This document shows positions 16,203 through 24,988 of a stretch of DNA of 64,000 nucleotides, one piece after another. Made by a program: the position numbers and the translations under genes. Where the stretch lies: positions 1 to 64,000 of the forward strand of contig CAKPGR010000003.1 of the NCBI GenBank assembly GCA_934155005.1, read 5' to 3'. The notes under the pieces are model-generated. The model saw nothing but the letters and a program-made list of their open reading frames with translations. It was not told the origin of the DNA and made no database searches. Source of the DNA: an uncultured Bacilli bacterium (GTDB lineage Bacteria; Bacillota_I; Bacilli_A; RF39; UBA660). Positions within the stretch are counted from its first letter, which is position 1. The number at the start of each line of letters is the position of its first letter.

Positions 16203-17663
16203 ATGGAAAAATATAAAGTATTAATCGGCCTTGAAATGCACTGTGAAATAAGTAATACAAATACAAAAGTTTTTTCAAGAGCTAGAAATAGTTATAGTAC
16301 ATTACCTAACGGAAATATTAATCCTTTGGATATGGGATTTCCTGGAACACTTCCAGTTGTTAATAAAGAAGCTGTAAAAAAATCTCTTATGATGAGTCTA
16401 ATTTTAAATTGTAAGCAACCAGAATATTTATATTTTGAAAGAAAAAATTATTATTATCCTGATTTACCAAAAGGATATCAAATTACTCAAGAAACAAAAC
16501 CAGCGCCAATTGGTATATATGGATATTTAAATTATGAATGTAATGGTGAAAATAAATTGGCTAGAATTAATAATCTTCACTTAGAAGAAGATTCAGCAAG
16601 TACAGATCATTATGATGATTTTTCTTTAATTGACTATAACAGATCAGGAGTACCACTTTTAGAACTTGTAACAGAACCAGATTTTAGAAGCGCTGATGAA
16701 GCAGTTGCTTTTTTAGAAACGATGCGTTCTATTTATCAATATACTAATATAAGTGAAGCAGATAGTAAAAAAGGACAAATTAGATGTGATGTTAATGTTT
16801 CTATAATGGATAGTGCTTTAGATGAAAAAGATCCTAATAATTGGGGAACTAAAGTTGAAATAAAAAATGTCAATTCATTTGGAGGCGTTAGAGAAGCTAT
16901 TAATTCTGAGATAAAAAGACAAATTGAATTAAAAGAAAATGGTACTTATGATGCTATGGAACAACAAACTAGAAGATATGATGAAGAAACAAATAGTACA
17001 ATTTATATGAGAGGAAAAGTTGATGCCATAGACTATAAGTATTTTGTAGAACCAAACATTCCTAAAATAAAAATTGATCCAAATTGGGTTCAAAGTATAA
17101 AAAAAGAAATTCCAGAACTTGCATATGATAGAAAGAAAAAATATATGAATGAATATAATTTGTCAAATTATGATGCAACAATATTAGTTAAAGATAAAAG
17201 TATTTCTGATTATTTTGAAGAATGTATAAAATTTGGTTCAACACCAAAGGTGGCTTCGAATTGGATAACAAGTGTTATTTTAGGATTTATAAATAAATAT
17301 GAAATTAAGATTGATAAAATATTTACAACACCAAAAATGCTGACAGAATTAATCCTTTTAGTAGAAAATGGTACAATTTCTTCTAAACAAGCTAAATTAG
17401 TTTTAGATAAATCATTGACAGAAAATAAAACTCCTACTGACATAGTCGATGAAGAAGGATTAAAACAAATAGAATCCGTTGATGAAATATTAAACGTAAT
17501 AGTAGAAGTATTAGATGAAAATGAAGATGCTATAAAAACATATAAAAATGGACGTACTAATATAGTTGATTATTTAGTTGGACAGGTTATGAAAAAAACA
17601 AAAGGAAAAGCTAATCCTTCGATAACAAGAAGTAAAATGATTGAAGAAATTGAAAAAAGATAG
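16203..17663 (+). CDS. gatB: Asp/Glu-tRNA amidotransferase subunit GatB
   Basis: Kinase/transamidation subunit that phosphorylates the misacylated tRNA. IGLEMHCEI at the start, PDLPKGYQITQ, LEEDSAST, DYNRSGVPLLELVTEPD and the YxPDxNIP-equivalent YFVEPNIPKI are present; the C-terminal helical YqeY-like domain ends NPSITRSKMIEEIEKR. 486 aa. One base after gatA with a AAAGGAGAA ribosome binding site. Confidence 0.96.
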   Translation: MEKYKVLIGLEMHCEISNTNTKVFSRARNSYSTLPNGNINPLDMGFPGTLPVVNKEAVKKSLMMSLILNCKQPEYLYFERKNYYYPDLPKGYQITQETKPAPIGIYGYLNYECNGENKLARINNLHLEEDSASTDHYDDFSLIDYNRSGVPLLELVTEPDFRSADEAVAFLETMRSIYQYTNISEADSKKGQIRCDVNVSIMDSALDEKDPNNWGTKVEIKNVNSFGGVREAINSEIKRQIELKENGTYDAMEQQTRRYDEETNSTIYMRGKVDAIDYKYFVEPNIPKIKIDPNWVQSIKKEIPELAYDRKKKYMNEYNLSNYDATILVKDKSISDYFEECIKFGSTPKVASNWITSVILGFINKYEIKIDKIFTTPKMLTELILLVENGTISSKQAKLVLDKSLTENKTPTDIVDEEGLKQIESVDEILNVIVEVLDENEDAIKTYKNGRTNIVDYLVGQVMKKTKGKANPSITRSKMIEEIEKR

Positions 17664-17682
17664 AACATTCTATCTTTTTTAG
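17655..17682 (+). terminator. Intrinsic terminator after gatB
   Basis: AAAAGATAG / CTATCTTTT stem overlapping the gatB stop, with a T run. Confidence 0.85.
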
Positions 17683-17701
17683 TTGTAAATAAATTACTTG
17701 A

Positions 17702-17743
17702 TTTACGATGTAAAAGTATTACGCGTAATTTACGAAATGTAAA
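17702..17743 (+). promoter_or_regulatory. Cluster of three palindromes upstream of the T7SS promoter
   Basis: TTTAC-GAT-GTAAA (17702-17714), ATTACGCGTAAT (17718-17729) and TTTAC-GAAAT-GTAAA (17729-17743) follow each other. The outer two are copies of one half-site pair about 28 bases apart. Position 30-70 bases upstream of the -35 fits binding sites for a dimeric regulator. The regulator is unknown. Confidence 0.55.
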
Positions 17744-17770
17744 GGTATTGGCTAATTAGGCACTTTTGTC

Positions 17771-17800
17771 TTGACAATGAAACCGGGGGGGGGTTATAAT
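17771..17800 (+). promoter_or_regulatory. T7SS operon promoter with G9 tract in the spacer
   Basis: TTGACA (17771-17776) and TATAAT (17795-17800) are perfect consensus hexamers separated by 18 bases, of which nine consecutive G (17785-17793) form the core. A slip of one base would give the optimal 17-base spacing. Confidence 0.85.
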
Positions 17801-17847
17801 TTGAATATAGTAGGAGAACTACTTACTTATTAAAGGGAGGTAAAAAA

Positions 17848-18489
17848 ATGGCAATGACAGGATTTGATCCAAGTGTTGTTGGAACATCAATTAAAGCAGT
17901 AGATAATGCATATAAAGAATTAGTTAACCAATTAGGTAATGAAATGCAAACAAAATTTGTAAATGGGATGGCTGATAAGTGGGCATGTGTTAATGCACAA
18001 ACATTTTTTAGAGATGCTTTCAAACCATCTGTTGATGAATTAATTAATAATTCAAATAGAGTATTTGAAAGTGTTATTCAAGCTATGAATAGTGCTGGAA
18101 GAGCTTGGGCTAGTAGTACTGGTTCTTCATATTCTCAAGTTTCATTTTCAGTAATTGATAAAAAAATGGATATTGGAAATATTAGGGAAAATATTGGTGG
18201 AGTTAGAGGTATTGATTTACAATCAACAAATTCAGTAATTAATCAATTACCTGTAATAGCTACATCTGCTGGACAAGCTTTAACTAGTGCTCAACAAGCA
18301 GTTCAAAATTGTGGTTTTATTGGTGGAAATCAAGCAAGTAATTTAATTTCATCACTTGGAACTATAAAATCAAGAATTAATTCGGCTGTAACAGATTTAA
18401 CTAATGAAGCTAAAAGTGCTATGGAACAAACCGTTTCTACTTATACAGATACTGAAGGTCAAGTTTCAAAAGCTTTTCAAGCTGAATAA
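17848..18489 (+). CDS. ESX/WXG-like secreted protein, putative T7SS substrate
   Basis: 213 aa, twice the usual WXG100 size. All-helical composition; the first helical hairpin carries KWACVNAQTFF, a WxC variant of the WXG turn. The C-terminal tail has YTDTEGQVSKAF, which fits the YxxxD/E export signal of type VII substrates. No signal peptide or membrane helix. First gene of the island after a consensus promoter and AAAGGGAGG ribosome binding site, the classic place for an EsxA/YukE-type protein. A strong hairpin without T run follows. Could be a structural partner of the machine as well as cargo. Confidence 0.75.
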   Translation: MAMTGFDPSVVGTSIKAVDNAYKELVNQLGNEMQTKFVNGMADKWACVNAQTFFRDAFKPSVDELINNSNRVFESVIQAMNSAGRAWASSTGSSYSQVSFSVIDKKMDIGNIRENIGGVRGIDLQSTNSVINQLPVIATSAGQALTSAQQAVQNCGFIGGNQASNLISSLGTIKSRINSAVTDLTNEAKSAMEQTVSTYTDTEGQVSKAFQAE

Positions 18490-18491
18490 TC

Positions 18492-18515
18492 TAAGAACTA
18501 CCTTGGTAGTTCTTA
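18492..18515 (+). promoter_or_regulatory. 11-bp perfect hairpin without T tract after the ESX gene
   Basis: TAAGAACTACC (18492-18502) and GGTAGTTCTTA (18505-18515) pair perfectly; the following bases are AATTA, not a T run. Likely an mRNA 3'-stabiliser/partial terminator that lets the first gene be expressed above the rest of the operon. Confidence 0.65.
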
Positions 18516-18536
18516 AATTATATAAAGGGTGATTTT

Positions 18537-19097
18537 ATGAATATAAAAGTTAGTATATTAAAGACTGAATATGAAAAATTAAATAGATTAATAGAAGACT
18601 ATAATTTTTCAATTCTAAATTTATATAATGAATTGTCTTTTTCAGAAAATTATTGGTATGATAAACACTCTTTAACTTTTTTTGACAATGTAAAAGTGGA
18701 AAAAAGAAAAAATTTAAATATGATTTCAGAATTAAATAATATAAAGGATATTTTTGGGTTACTTTTAAACGAATATAGTCAAATTGGTAATAATATTAGT
18801 TGCGTTATAGAAAATAAAAATATGGTTTTAAATCATATTGATGACTATATCAATAGAATTAGAGAAATTATTAACTTATATAATAGATTAAATTTATCTT
18901 TTAATCCTAAGGAAGCTAGTTATTTATATAATCATAAAAATATATTAGAAAATAATTATAGTAATATGCAAAGCATAAGAAACAATGTTAAATATTATTT
19001 TGAAAGAATAGAGAATATTGAACGAGAAGTAAATTTACAATTATCTAGAATTAATATTGAATATTTAAAAGAAACTAATTATAGCGGGGTATTATAA
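18537..19097 (+). CDS. T7SS-linked helical protein (186 aa)
   Basis: No named family recognised. Entirely helical/coiled-coil composition, Asn/Ile/Leu-rich, no signal peptide or membrane helix. Contains NYWYDKHSLTFF near residues 37-48, reminiscent of a WXG-type helical turn. Sits between the ESX-like gene and essC with GGGTGA ribosome binding site, and its stop shares bases with the next start (TAATG). Plausibly a WXG/LXG-like partner or chaperone of the exported proteins. Confidence 0.55.
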   Translation: MNIKVSILKTEYEKLNRLIEDYNFSILNLYNELSFSENYWYDKHSLTFFDNVKVEKRKNLNMISELNNIKDIFGLLLNEYSQIGNNISCVIENKNMVLNHIDDYINRIREIINLYNRLNLSFNPKEASYLYNHKNILENNYSNMQSIRNNVKYYFERIENIEREVNLQLSRINIEYLKETNYSGVL

Positions 19098-19393
19098 TGA
19101 AAAGTATTTTAAATGAAGAAAATTTAAGACAAAGTATTGAAAAAATTCATATATATCAAAATGATGAAAATAATCAACTATCGAATATTAAAAATATTAT
19201 GGATGGTATTGGATATTTTTATTTGTCACAAAATACAAGAAAAATAGATGAAATTAATTTAAATATGAGTAAAAAAATTACAACTATCAAAAATATACAT
19301 TATAACAATATTTATGTTTTAAAGCATAATATATTTAAATATCAAAATATTAAAATACAAGTTGAAAGTAAATTTAACAATATAGTGGGGTAG
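19097..19393 (+). CDS. T7SS-linked small helical protein (98 aa)
   Basis: About WXG100-sized, helical by composition, with a DGIGYFYLSQN turn in the middle (residues ~36-46) where WXG proteins have their hairpin loop; no WxG itself. Start overlaps the previous stop by one base (TAATG), next gene begins 3 bases after its stop, so it is inside a tightly coupled operon. Probable ESX-type partner; function otherwise unknown. Confidence 0.5.
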   Translation: MKSILNEENLRQSIEKIHIYQNDENNQLSNIKNIMDGIGYFYLSQNTRKIDEINLNMSKKITTIKNIHYNNIYVLKHNIFKYQNIKIQVESKFNNIVG

Positions 19394-19396
19394 CAT

Positions 19397-19711
19397 ATGA
19401 AAAAAGTAAAAAAGAAAAAGTATATTTCAAAAACTGTGTCTAAAACAAAATATAATATATCAACACCTACAAAAAGCATTAATTATGACAACTATAACAA
19501 ATTAGCTGTTGATTTAAACTATATAAGAGTTAAATTTAATGAATTGAATAATAAATATCCAGAAGTTATAAATAATTTAAAGGCTTCAATTTTTATTGAT
19601 AATCATACAATAAATGAAGATAATTTAAATTATATAAATAATGACAATATAAAGATAACTAATGAATTAACAAATATAGTTATTCCATCTATTAAAAATA
19701 AAATATATTAA
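19397..19711 (+). CDS. T7SS-linked small basic protein (104 aa)
   Basis: Very basic N terminus (MKKVKKKKYISKTVSKTK), then an Asn-rich helical segment. No membrane helix, no recognised domain. In the operon immediately upstream of essC with a GGGG ribosome binding site. Its small size and position suggest an accessory or chaperone-like protein. Confidence 0.45.
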   Translation: MKKVKKKKYISKTVSKTKYNISTPTKSINYDNYNKLAVDLNYIRVKFNELNNKYPEVINNLKASIFIDNHTINEDNLNYINNDNIKITNELTNIVIPSIKNKIY

Positions 19712-19769
19712 AAAATTTTAAATTTATTATAAATATTGTTTTTAATTGGAAATAGAAAGGGTGGTAATT

Positions 19770-22700
19770 GTGATAATTTATTTATATTTAGAAGATAAAC
19801 TATTAACTTTTAGATTACCTAATCAAATATTAGGAAGTTATTCTTTTGATGAATATGATGAAGAAGAAGATAAACTAATCAATATAGATGCTAAAGATAA
19901 TAATTGGATTTTATATTCAACTAAAAATTCACAAATTTTAAATGGAAATAATATTATTCAAAATATTGTTTTAAAGCCTGATAATTTTTATGTTCTAAAA
20001 AGAAATAATAAAAACTATTTGATTTATACAACAAGTAGTTTTAATAATAACAATACACTTTATAAATTTGATGAAAAATTGAATTTGATTGTAGGGAATA
20101 GTAATGAATGTAACATAAATTATCAAATAGGTTTATTAAACGACTGTTTAATAAAAATACACTATGTGAATAATGTTTTAGTCCTAGAAAAAACAGGAAA
20201 TAGATTAATTTATATCAATAAAAATGCCTTTAATTTAGCTTCTGTGAGACTTAATTGCGGTACAGAAATTGATATTTATGGTCTTAGAATATATATATTT
20301 AATAATATGGTTTTAATAAACAATCCGGCAAATAGAGTAAAAATAAATGTTCAAGCTTGTTTCTTAACTAATTATTTTATGCCAGAGTTTCAAGAACCTA
20401 AAAATATAGAAATAAAAGATATTGATTTATATAATAAAGATGATTATTTTTTAAAGTCTCCTAGAATTAGAAGATTGATAGAAACAAAAAATATAAAATT
20501 AACGTCACCTCCAAAGACAGAAGAAGAAAAAGATATGCCTTTAATTTTAACCTTAGGACCAATGTTTACTATGGGTATTATCTCCGTTGTTACACTAATA
20601 AGTAGTATATCAAAAATAATTTCAAAAGAAGCTACTATCGCGGAGTCAATTACATCATTAATTACAGCAGGTGCTATGTTATTATCTATGTTACTTTGGC
20701 CCCTGTTAACAAATTTTTATAATAAAAAAATTAAATCTAAAAAGTTAAAAGAATCAGTAGATAAATATGAAACATACTTAGAAGAAAAAAGAAAAAGTTT
20801 TGAAAAAGAAGAAAAAATTCAAAGAGATATTTTAAATGAAAATTTACTTTCAACAGAGGAATGTTTCAATATTATAAAAAATAAAAATATTAATTTTTGG
20901 AATAAAAGAATTGATCAAAATGATTTTTTGAATGTTAGAATTGGTAAAGGTAATCAACTTTTAGATATTAAACTTGATTATCAAGAAGATGATTTTATTT
21001 TAGAAAATAACACGCTTAGAGAAAAAATAGATAAAATGATTGAAGAATTTAAATATATTGAAAATGTTCCAATAGGTTATTCATTTTACGATAATCCTAT
21101 AACAGCTATTATGGGAAATAGAAATAAATGTATGTCTTTTGTGGATAATTTATTATTACAACTATTATCTTTTTACACATATGAAGACTTAAAAATTGTT
21201 TTGTTTACAGATTCATTTAAAAAAGATAGATGGGAATATATAAAATATTTAAATCACAATTTTGATAATGAAAGAGATTTTAGATTCTTTTCATCAGACT
21301 ATGAATCGGCAAAAACAATAATGGAATATTTAACTTTTGAACTAAATAATAGACTTAGTGTTGAAGGCGCTACATTATATAAGCCACATTATTTCATAGT
21401 TGTTGATGGTTATGATCGTGTAAAACAATTTGATTTTATAAAACAATTAACAGAAACAGATAAAAATCTAGGATTTACTTTGGTAATTATTGAACAAAAA
21501 ATAGGTAATTTACCAAGTAAATGTAGTAACTTTATAACTATTGGTCAAAAAACATCAGGACTACTTAAAAACTCATACGAAAAACAAGAAAAAATAGATT
21601 TCATAGATGAAGTAAATAACACCTTTAATATGTTAGATATATCAAAATATTTAGCTAATATTCCAATTGAATTTGAAGAAGGAATTAAACAGTTACCAAA
21701 TGCTATATCATTTTTAGAAATGGAGAAAGTTGGTAAAGTTGAACAATTGAATATACTAAACCGTTGGAATACCAATGACGCTACATCATCACTAAAGGCA
21801 GAAGTAGGTGTGGATGAAAATAATGAATTGATATATCTTGACTTGCATGAAAAATTTCATGGCCCACATGGTTTGATAGCAGGTATGACAGGATCAGGTA
21901 AATCAGAATTTATTATTACTTATATTTTATCTTTAGCTATAAATTATAGTCCTGATGATGTTGAATTTATATTGATAGATTATAAAGGTGGTGGTTTAGC
22001 TTTTGCATTTGAAAATAAAACTACTGGTATGTGTTTACCACATTTAGCTGGGACTATTACAAACTTAGATAAAGCTGAAATGGATAGAACATTAGTAAGT
22101 ATTGATAGTGAAATAAAAAGAAGACAAAAAGTATTTAATGATGCTAGAGATAAATTAGGTGAAAGTACAATTGATATATATAAATATCAAAGATTTTATA
22201 AAGAAGGTAAATTGGATTTACCAGTGCCACATTTATTTATTATTTGTGATGAATTTGCCGAACTAAAAACACAACAACCTGATTTTATGGATAATTTAAT
22301 TAGTGTAGCTCGTATTGGTAGATCACTTGGAGTGCATTTGATTTTAGCCACTCAAAAACCAAGTGGTGTTGTTAATGATCAAATTTGGTCAAATACTAAA
22401 TTTAGAGTTTGTCTAAAAGTTCAAGATGAATCAGATAGTAAAGAAATGTTAAAAAGACCAGAAGCTGCTAGTTTAAAACAAACAGGTAGATTTTATTTAC
22501 AAGTTGGATATGATGAATTATTCTTATTAGGACAATCAGGGTGGTGTGGCGCTAAATATTACCCATCCGATAAAATAGTAAAGCAAGTTGATAAAAGTAT
22601 TAATTTTATTAATGATTGTGGTAATATTATCAGAAGTGCTGAGGCTGGTAGTAATCAAGTTGTTCAAAGTAATGGTGAACAATTATCAGCTATTGTTAAT

Positions 22701-24323
22701 AATATAATTGAAGTATCTAATATTACTAATAAAAAAGCTACTAAATTATGGCTTGAAAATATACCTGAGATTATTATTGCTGATGATTTAGAAAAGAAAT
22801 ACAATGTAAATTATGAAAGATATAATCCAACAGCTATAATTGGAGAATATGATGCACCTGAAAATCAAGAACAAGGTGTTGTAACTTATAATTTGCTTTC
22901 TAATGGTAATACTGTAATTTATGGTATGGATGGTTCCGAAAGAGAGTCATTAATTAATACAATAATTTATTCATCTACTAAAAATTTTAGTGCTGATGAA
23001 ATAAATTACTATATTGTTGATTATGGATCAGAATCATTTAGAAAATATTCAAAATTACCTCATTTAGGTGGAATAGTATTTGCATCAGAAGATGAAAAAT
23101 ATCATAATTTATTTAAATTGATAAGAGAAGAATTACAAAAAAGAAAAAAATTATTTGCTGATTTTGGTGGTGAATATACTAACTTTATCCAAAATAGTGA
23201 AACTAAATTACCAATATATACAATAATACTAAATAACTATGATTCAATTTATGATAGTAATCCTGAAATATATGATGAACTTCCTGATCTTATGAGAGAT
23301 TCAGAAAGATATGGAATTATCTTTATTATTACTTGTAATGCTGTTAATTCTGTTCAAACTAAATTAACGCAAAATATTAATAATTCATATGCTTTAAAAT
23401 TAAAAGATTCATCTGATTATAGTATGGTATTTGGTAAGAATACAAAAATAATACCAAGAAATATTAATGGTAGAGGATTAGTTATGTTGGATAATATTCA
23501 CGAATTTCAAACTGCTAGCATAGTAAATAAAGACATGGATTTAAATAAATTTATTAATGATTTCATAAATAATGAGAGAATTAAAAATAAAAACAGTATT
23601 AATAAAATACCTACATTACCAGATATTGTTAGATATAATGATATTTCTAATTATATAAGGGGATTAAATTGTATTCCTATTGGTATCGAAAAAAATGAAT
23701 TAAACGTTAGCTTAGTTGATTACACATCTAATATTGGTAATATTATTACTTCAAATAAACTTGTAAATATGGAAAAATTTGTTAAAAGTCTTTTAAATGT
23801 TTTCCACAATATAAATAATTTTGACACAATTATTTTTGATGTAAGTAATAGTTTAAAATTAAATAATCAAAATTATCCTAATTATTTTGTAAAAGATGTT
23901 GATAAAATGATGAATGTTGTAGTTGATTATGTGGAAAAAGAAATTAATAGCGGATCTAGCAAAGAAGGCGTTATTGTTATTTATGGATTAGATAAATTTA
24001 TGACTAAGCTACAAGATAAATCTTTATTAGATAAATTACTTGAAACAGTTAAAAATTATGAACATATGAGTGTGATTATAATTGAAAATGTTTTAAAAAT
24101 TAAAAAATATAATTTTGATACTTGGTTTTCAACATATTTTAATGTTAATGATGGTATATGGATTGGAAGAGGAATAGCTGATCAAAATTTACTTCATTTA
24201 GCTTCAATAACAAAAGACATGACAGTTGATATTAAAAATGACATGGGATATTATGTCAGCGAAGGAGTAGGCGTTAAAGTTAGATTTATAGATTTTATAA
24301 CGGAGGATAACAATGAAAAATAA
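19770..24323 (+). CDS. essC: EssC-type T7SS motor ATPase (FtsK/SpoIIIE family)
   Basis: Central motor and channel of Firmicutes type VII secretion. N-terminal ~240 residues look like the paired FHA-like domains (LPNQILGSYSFDE, LIVGNSNECNINY); two membrane helices at about 255-280 and 290-317; three P-loop modules follow. Module 1 has intact Walker A GMTGSGKS (705-712) and DYKGGG; its Walker B LFIICDEFAEL is near 820-830. Module 2 has a degenerate P-loop GMDGSERES, and module 3 lacks a recognisable one, as usual in EssC. GTG start at 19770 after AAAGGGTGG gives MIIYLYLEDKLLTF, the expected EssC opening; an upstream TTG is rejected. 1517 aa. The C-terminal module is the specificity part in known systems. 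Overlaps the next gene. Confidence 0.93.
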   Translation: MIIYLYLEDKLLTFRLPNQILGSYSFDEYDEEEDKLINIDAKDNNWILYSTKNSQILNGNNIIQNIVLKPDNFYVLKRNNKNYLIYTTSSFNNNNTLYKFDEKLNLIVGNSNECNINYQIGLLNDCLIKIHYVNNVLVLEKTGNRLIYINKNAFNLASVRLNCGTEIDIYGLRIYIFNNMVLINNPANRVKINVQACFLTNYFMPEFQEPKNIEIKDIDLYNKDDYFLKSPRIRRLIETKNIKLTSPPKTEEEKDMPLILTLGPMFTMGIISVVTLISSISKIISKEATIAESITSLITAGAMLLSMLLWPLLTNFYNKKIKSKKLKESVDKYETYLEEKRKSFEKEEKIQRDILNENLLSTEECFNIIKNKNINFWNKRIDQNDFLNVRIGKGNQLLDIKLDYQEDDFILENNTLREKIDKMIEEFKYIENVPIGYSFYDNPITAIMGNRNKCMSFVDNLLLQLLSFYTYEDLKIVLFTDSFKKDRWEYIKYLNHNFDNERDFRFFSSDYESAKTIMEYLTFELNNRLSVEGATLYKPHYFIVVDGYDRVKQFDFIKQLTETDKNLGFTLVIIEQKIGNLPSKCSNFITIGQKTSGLLKNSYEKQEKIDFIDEVNNTFNMLDISKYLANIPIEFEEGIKQLPNAISFLEMEKVGKVEQLNILNRWNTNDATSSLKAEVGVDENNELIYLDLHEKFHGPHGLIAGMTGSGKSEFIITYILSLAINYSPDDVEFILIDYKGGGLAFAFENKTTGMCLPHLAGTITNLDKAEMDRTLVSIDSEIKRRQKVFNDARDKLGESTIDIYKYQRFYKEGKLDLPVPHLFIICDEFAELKTQQPDFMDNLISVARIGRSLGVHLILATQKPSGVVNDQIWSNTKFRVCLKVQDESDSKEMLKRPEAASLKQTGRFYLQVGYDELFLLGQSGWCGAKYYPSDKIVKQVDKSINFINDCGNIIRSAEAGSNQVVQSNGEQLSAIVNNIIEVSNITNKKATKLWLENIPEIIIADDLEKKYNVNYERYNPTAIIGEYDAPENQEQGVVTYNLLSNGNTVIYGMDGSERESLINTIIYSSTKNFSADEINYYIVDYGSESFRKYSKLPHLGGIVFASEDEKYHNLFKLIREELQKRKKLFADFGGEYTNFIQNSETKLPIYTIILNNYDSIYDSNPEIYDELPDLMRDSERYGIIFIITCNAVNSVQTKLTQNINNSYALKLKDSSDYSMVFGKNTKIIPRNINGRGLVMLDNIHEFQTASIVNKDMDLNKFINDFINNERIKNKNSINKIPTLPDIVRYNDISNYIRGLNCIPIGIEKNELNVSLVDYTSNIGNIITSNKLVNMEKFVKSLLNVFHNINNFDTIIFDVSNSLKLNNQNYPNYFVKDVDKMMNVVVDYVEKEINSGSSKEGVIVIYGLDKFMTKLQDKSLLDKLLETVKNYEHMSVIIIENVLKIKKYNFDTWFSTYFNVNDGIWIGRGIADQNLLHLASITKDMTVDIKNDMGYYVSEGVGVKVRFIDFITEDNNEK

Positions 24324-24576
24324 AGTTTTAGTAAAAGTAATGATGCCAGAAATGGATTTAACATTTGATATTTTTATTCCAGTTAATGAATTAGTTTGGA
24401 AAATAAAAAAATTGATAATTAAATGTGTTTCAGATATTACCTGTTATCCATTAGATATAAAAGAAGAATATTATTTAGTAAATAAAAGTAATGGTAATTT
24501 TTATAATAATAATGATGTTGTTATAAATACAGATATTAGAAATAGTACCGAATTAATATTAGTGTCAAAAGTATAA
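24313..24576 (+). CDS. esaB: EsaB/YukD-like ubiquitin-fold protein
   Basis: 87 aa, starting with KVLVKVMMPEMDLTFDIFIP and ending with STELILVSKV: a beta-grasp-like pattern (two strands, helix KIKKLIIKC, final strand with L-V) as in YukD/EsaB, the small cytoplasmic T7SS regulator/partner. Overlaps essC by 11 bases with GGAGG just before its ATG. Sequence identity to known EsaB is not checked; fold and context support the call. Confidence 0.7.
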   Translation: MKNKVLVKVMMPEMDLTFDIFIPVNELVWKIKKLIIKCVSDITCYPLDIKEEYYLVNKSNGNFYNNNDVVINTDIRNSTELILVSKV

Positions 24577-24605
24577 AAAATATTATATAGAAGAGGAGAA
24601 ATTTT

Positions 24606-24944
24606 ATGACTTATGAAAAATTTTTACCAATAGGAACTGTTGTTATATTGAAAGGAGGTTCTAAAAGGTGTATGATTACCGGTTTTTGCGTAACTGGTGA
24701 TAAAGATGAAAACATGTATGATTATTGCGGTGTTTTATATCCAGAAGGAGTTTTATCATCTAATCAAACTTTGATGTTTAATCATAATCAAATAGATAAA
24801 CTTTATCATTTAGGTTTTATTGATGATGAGGAAAAACAATTTAAATTGAAATTAAATGAAATTATAAATAATACTAAGAGTGATATTTCAAATAATAATC
24901 AACAAATAAATAATATAACAAATCAATCTAATAATATAAATTAA
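24606..24944 (+). CDS. DUF4176-family T7SS-associated protein
   Basis: 112 aa. Begins YEKFLPIGTVVILKGGSKR then MITGF and a YDYCGVLYPEG block, the pattern of DUF4176 proteins (LPIGSVVLLKGGxKxxMIxG), which are found repeatedly in Firmicutes T7SS loci. C-terminal 35 residues are Asn/Ile-rich low complexity. No membrane helix. AGAGGAG ribosome binding site. Role unknown; possibly chaperone or assembly factor. Confidence 0.75.
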   Translation: MTYEKFLPIGTVVILKGGSKRCMITGFCVTGDKDENMYDYCGVLYPEGVLSSNQTLMFNHNQIDKLYHLGFIDDEEKQFKLKLNEIINNTKSDISNNNQQINNITNQSNNIN

Positions 24945-24988
24945 GAAAATATCATTGATTTATAATAAAATAGAAAAGGAAGTGAGTT

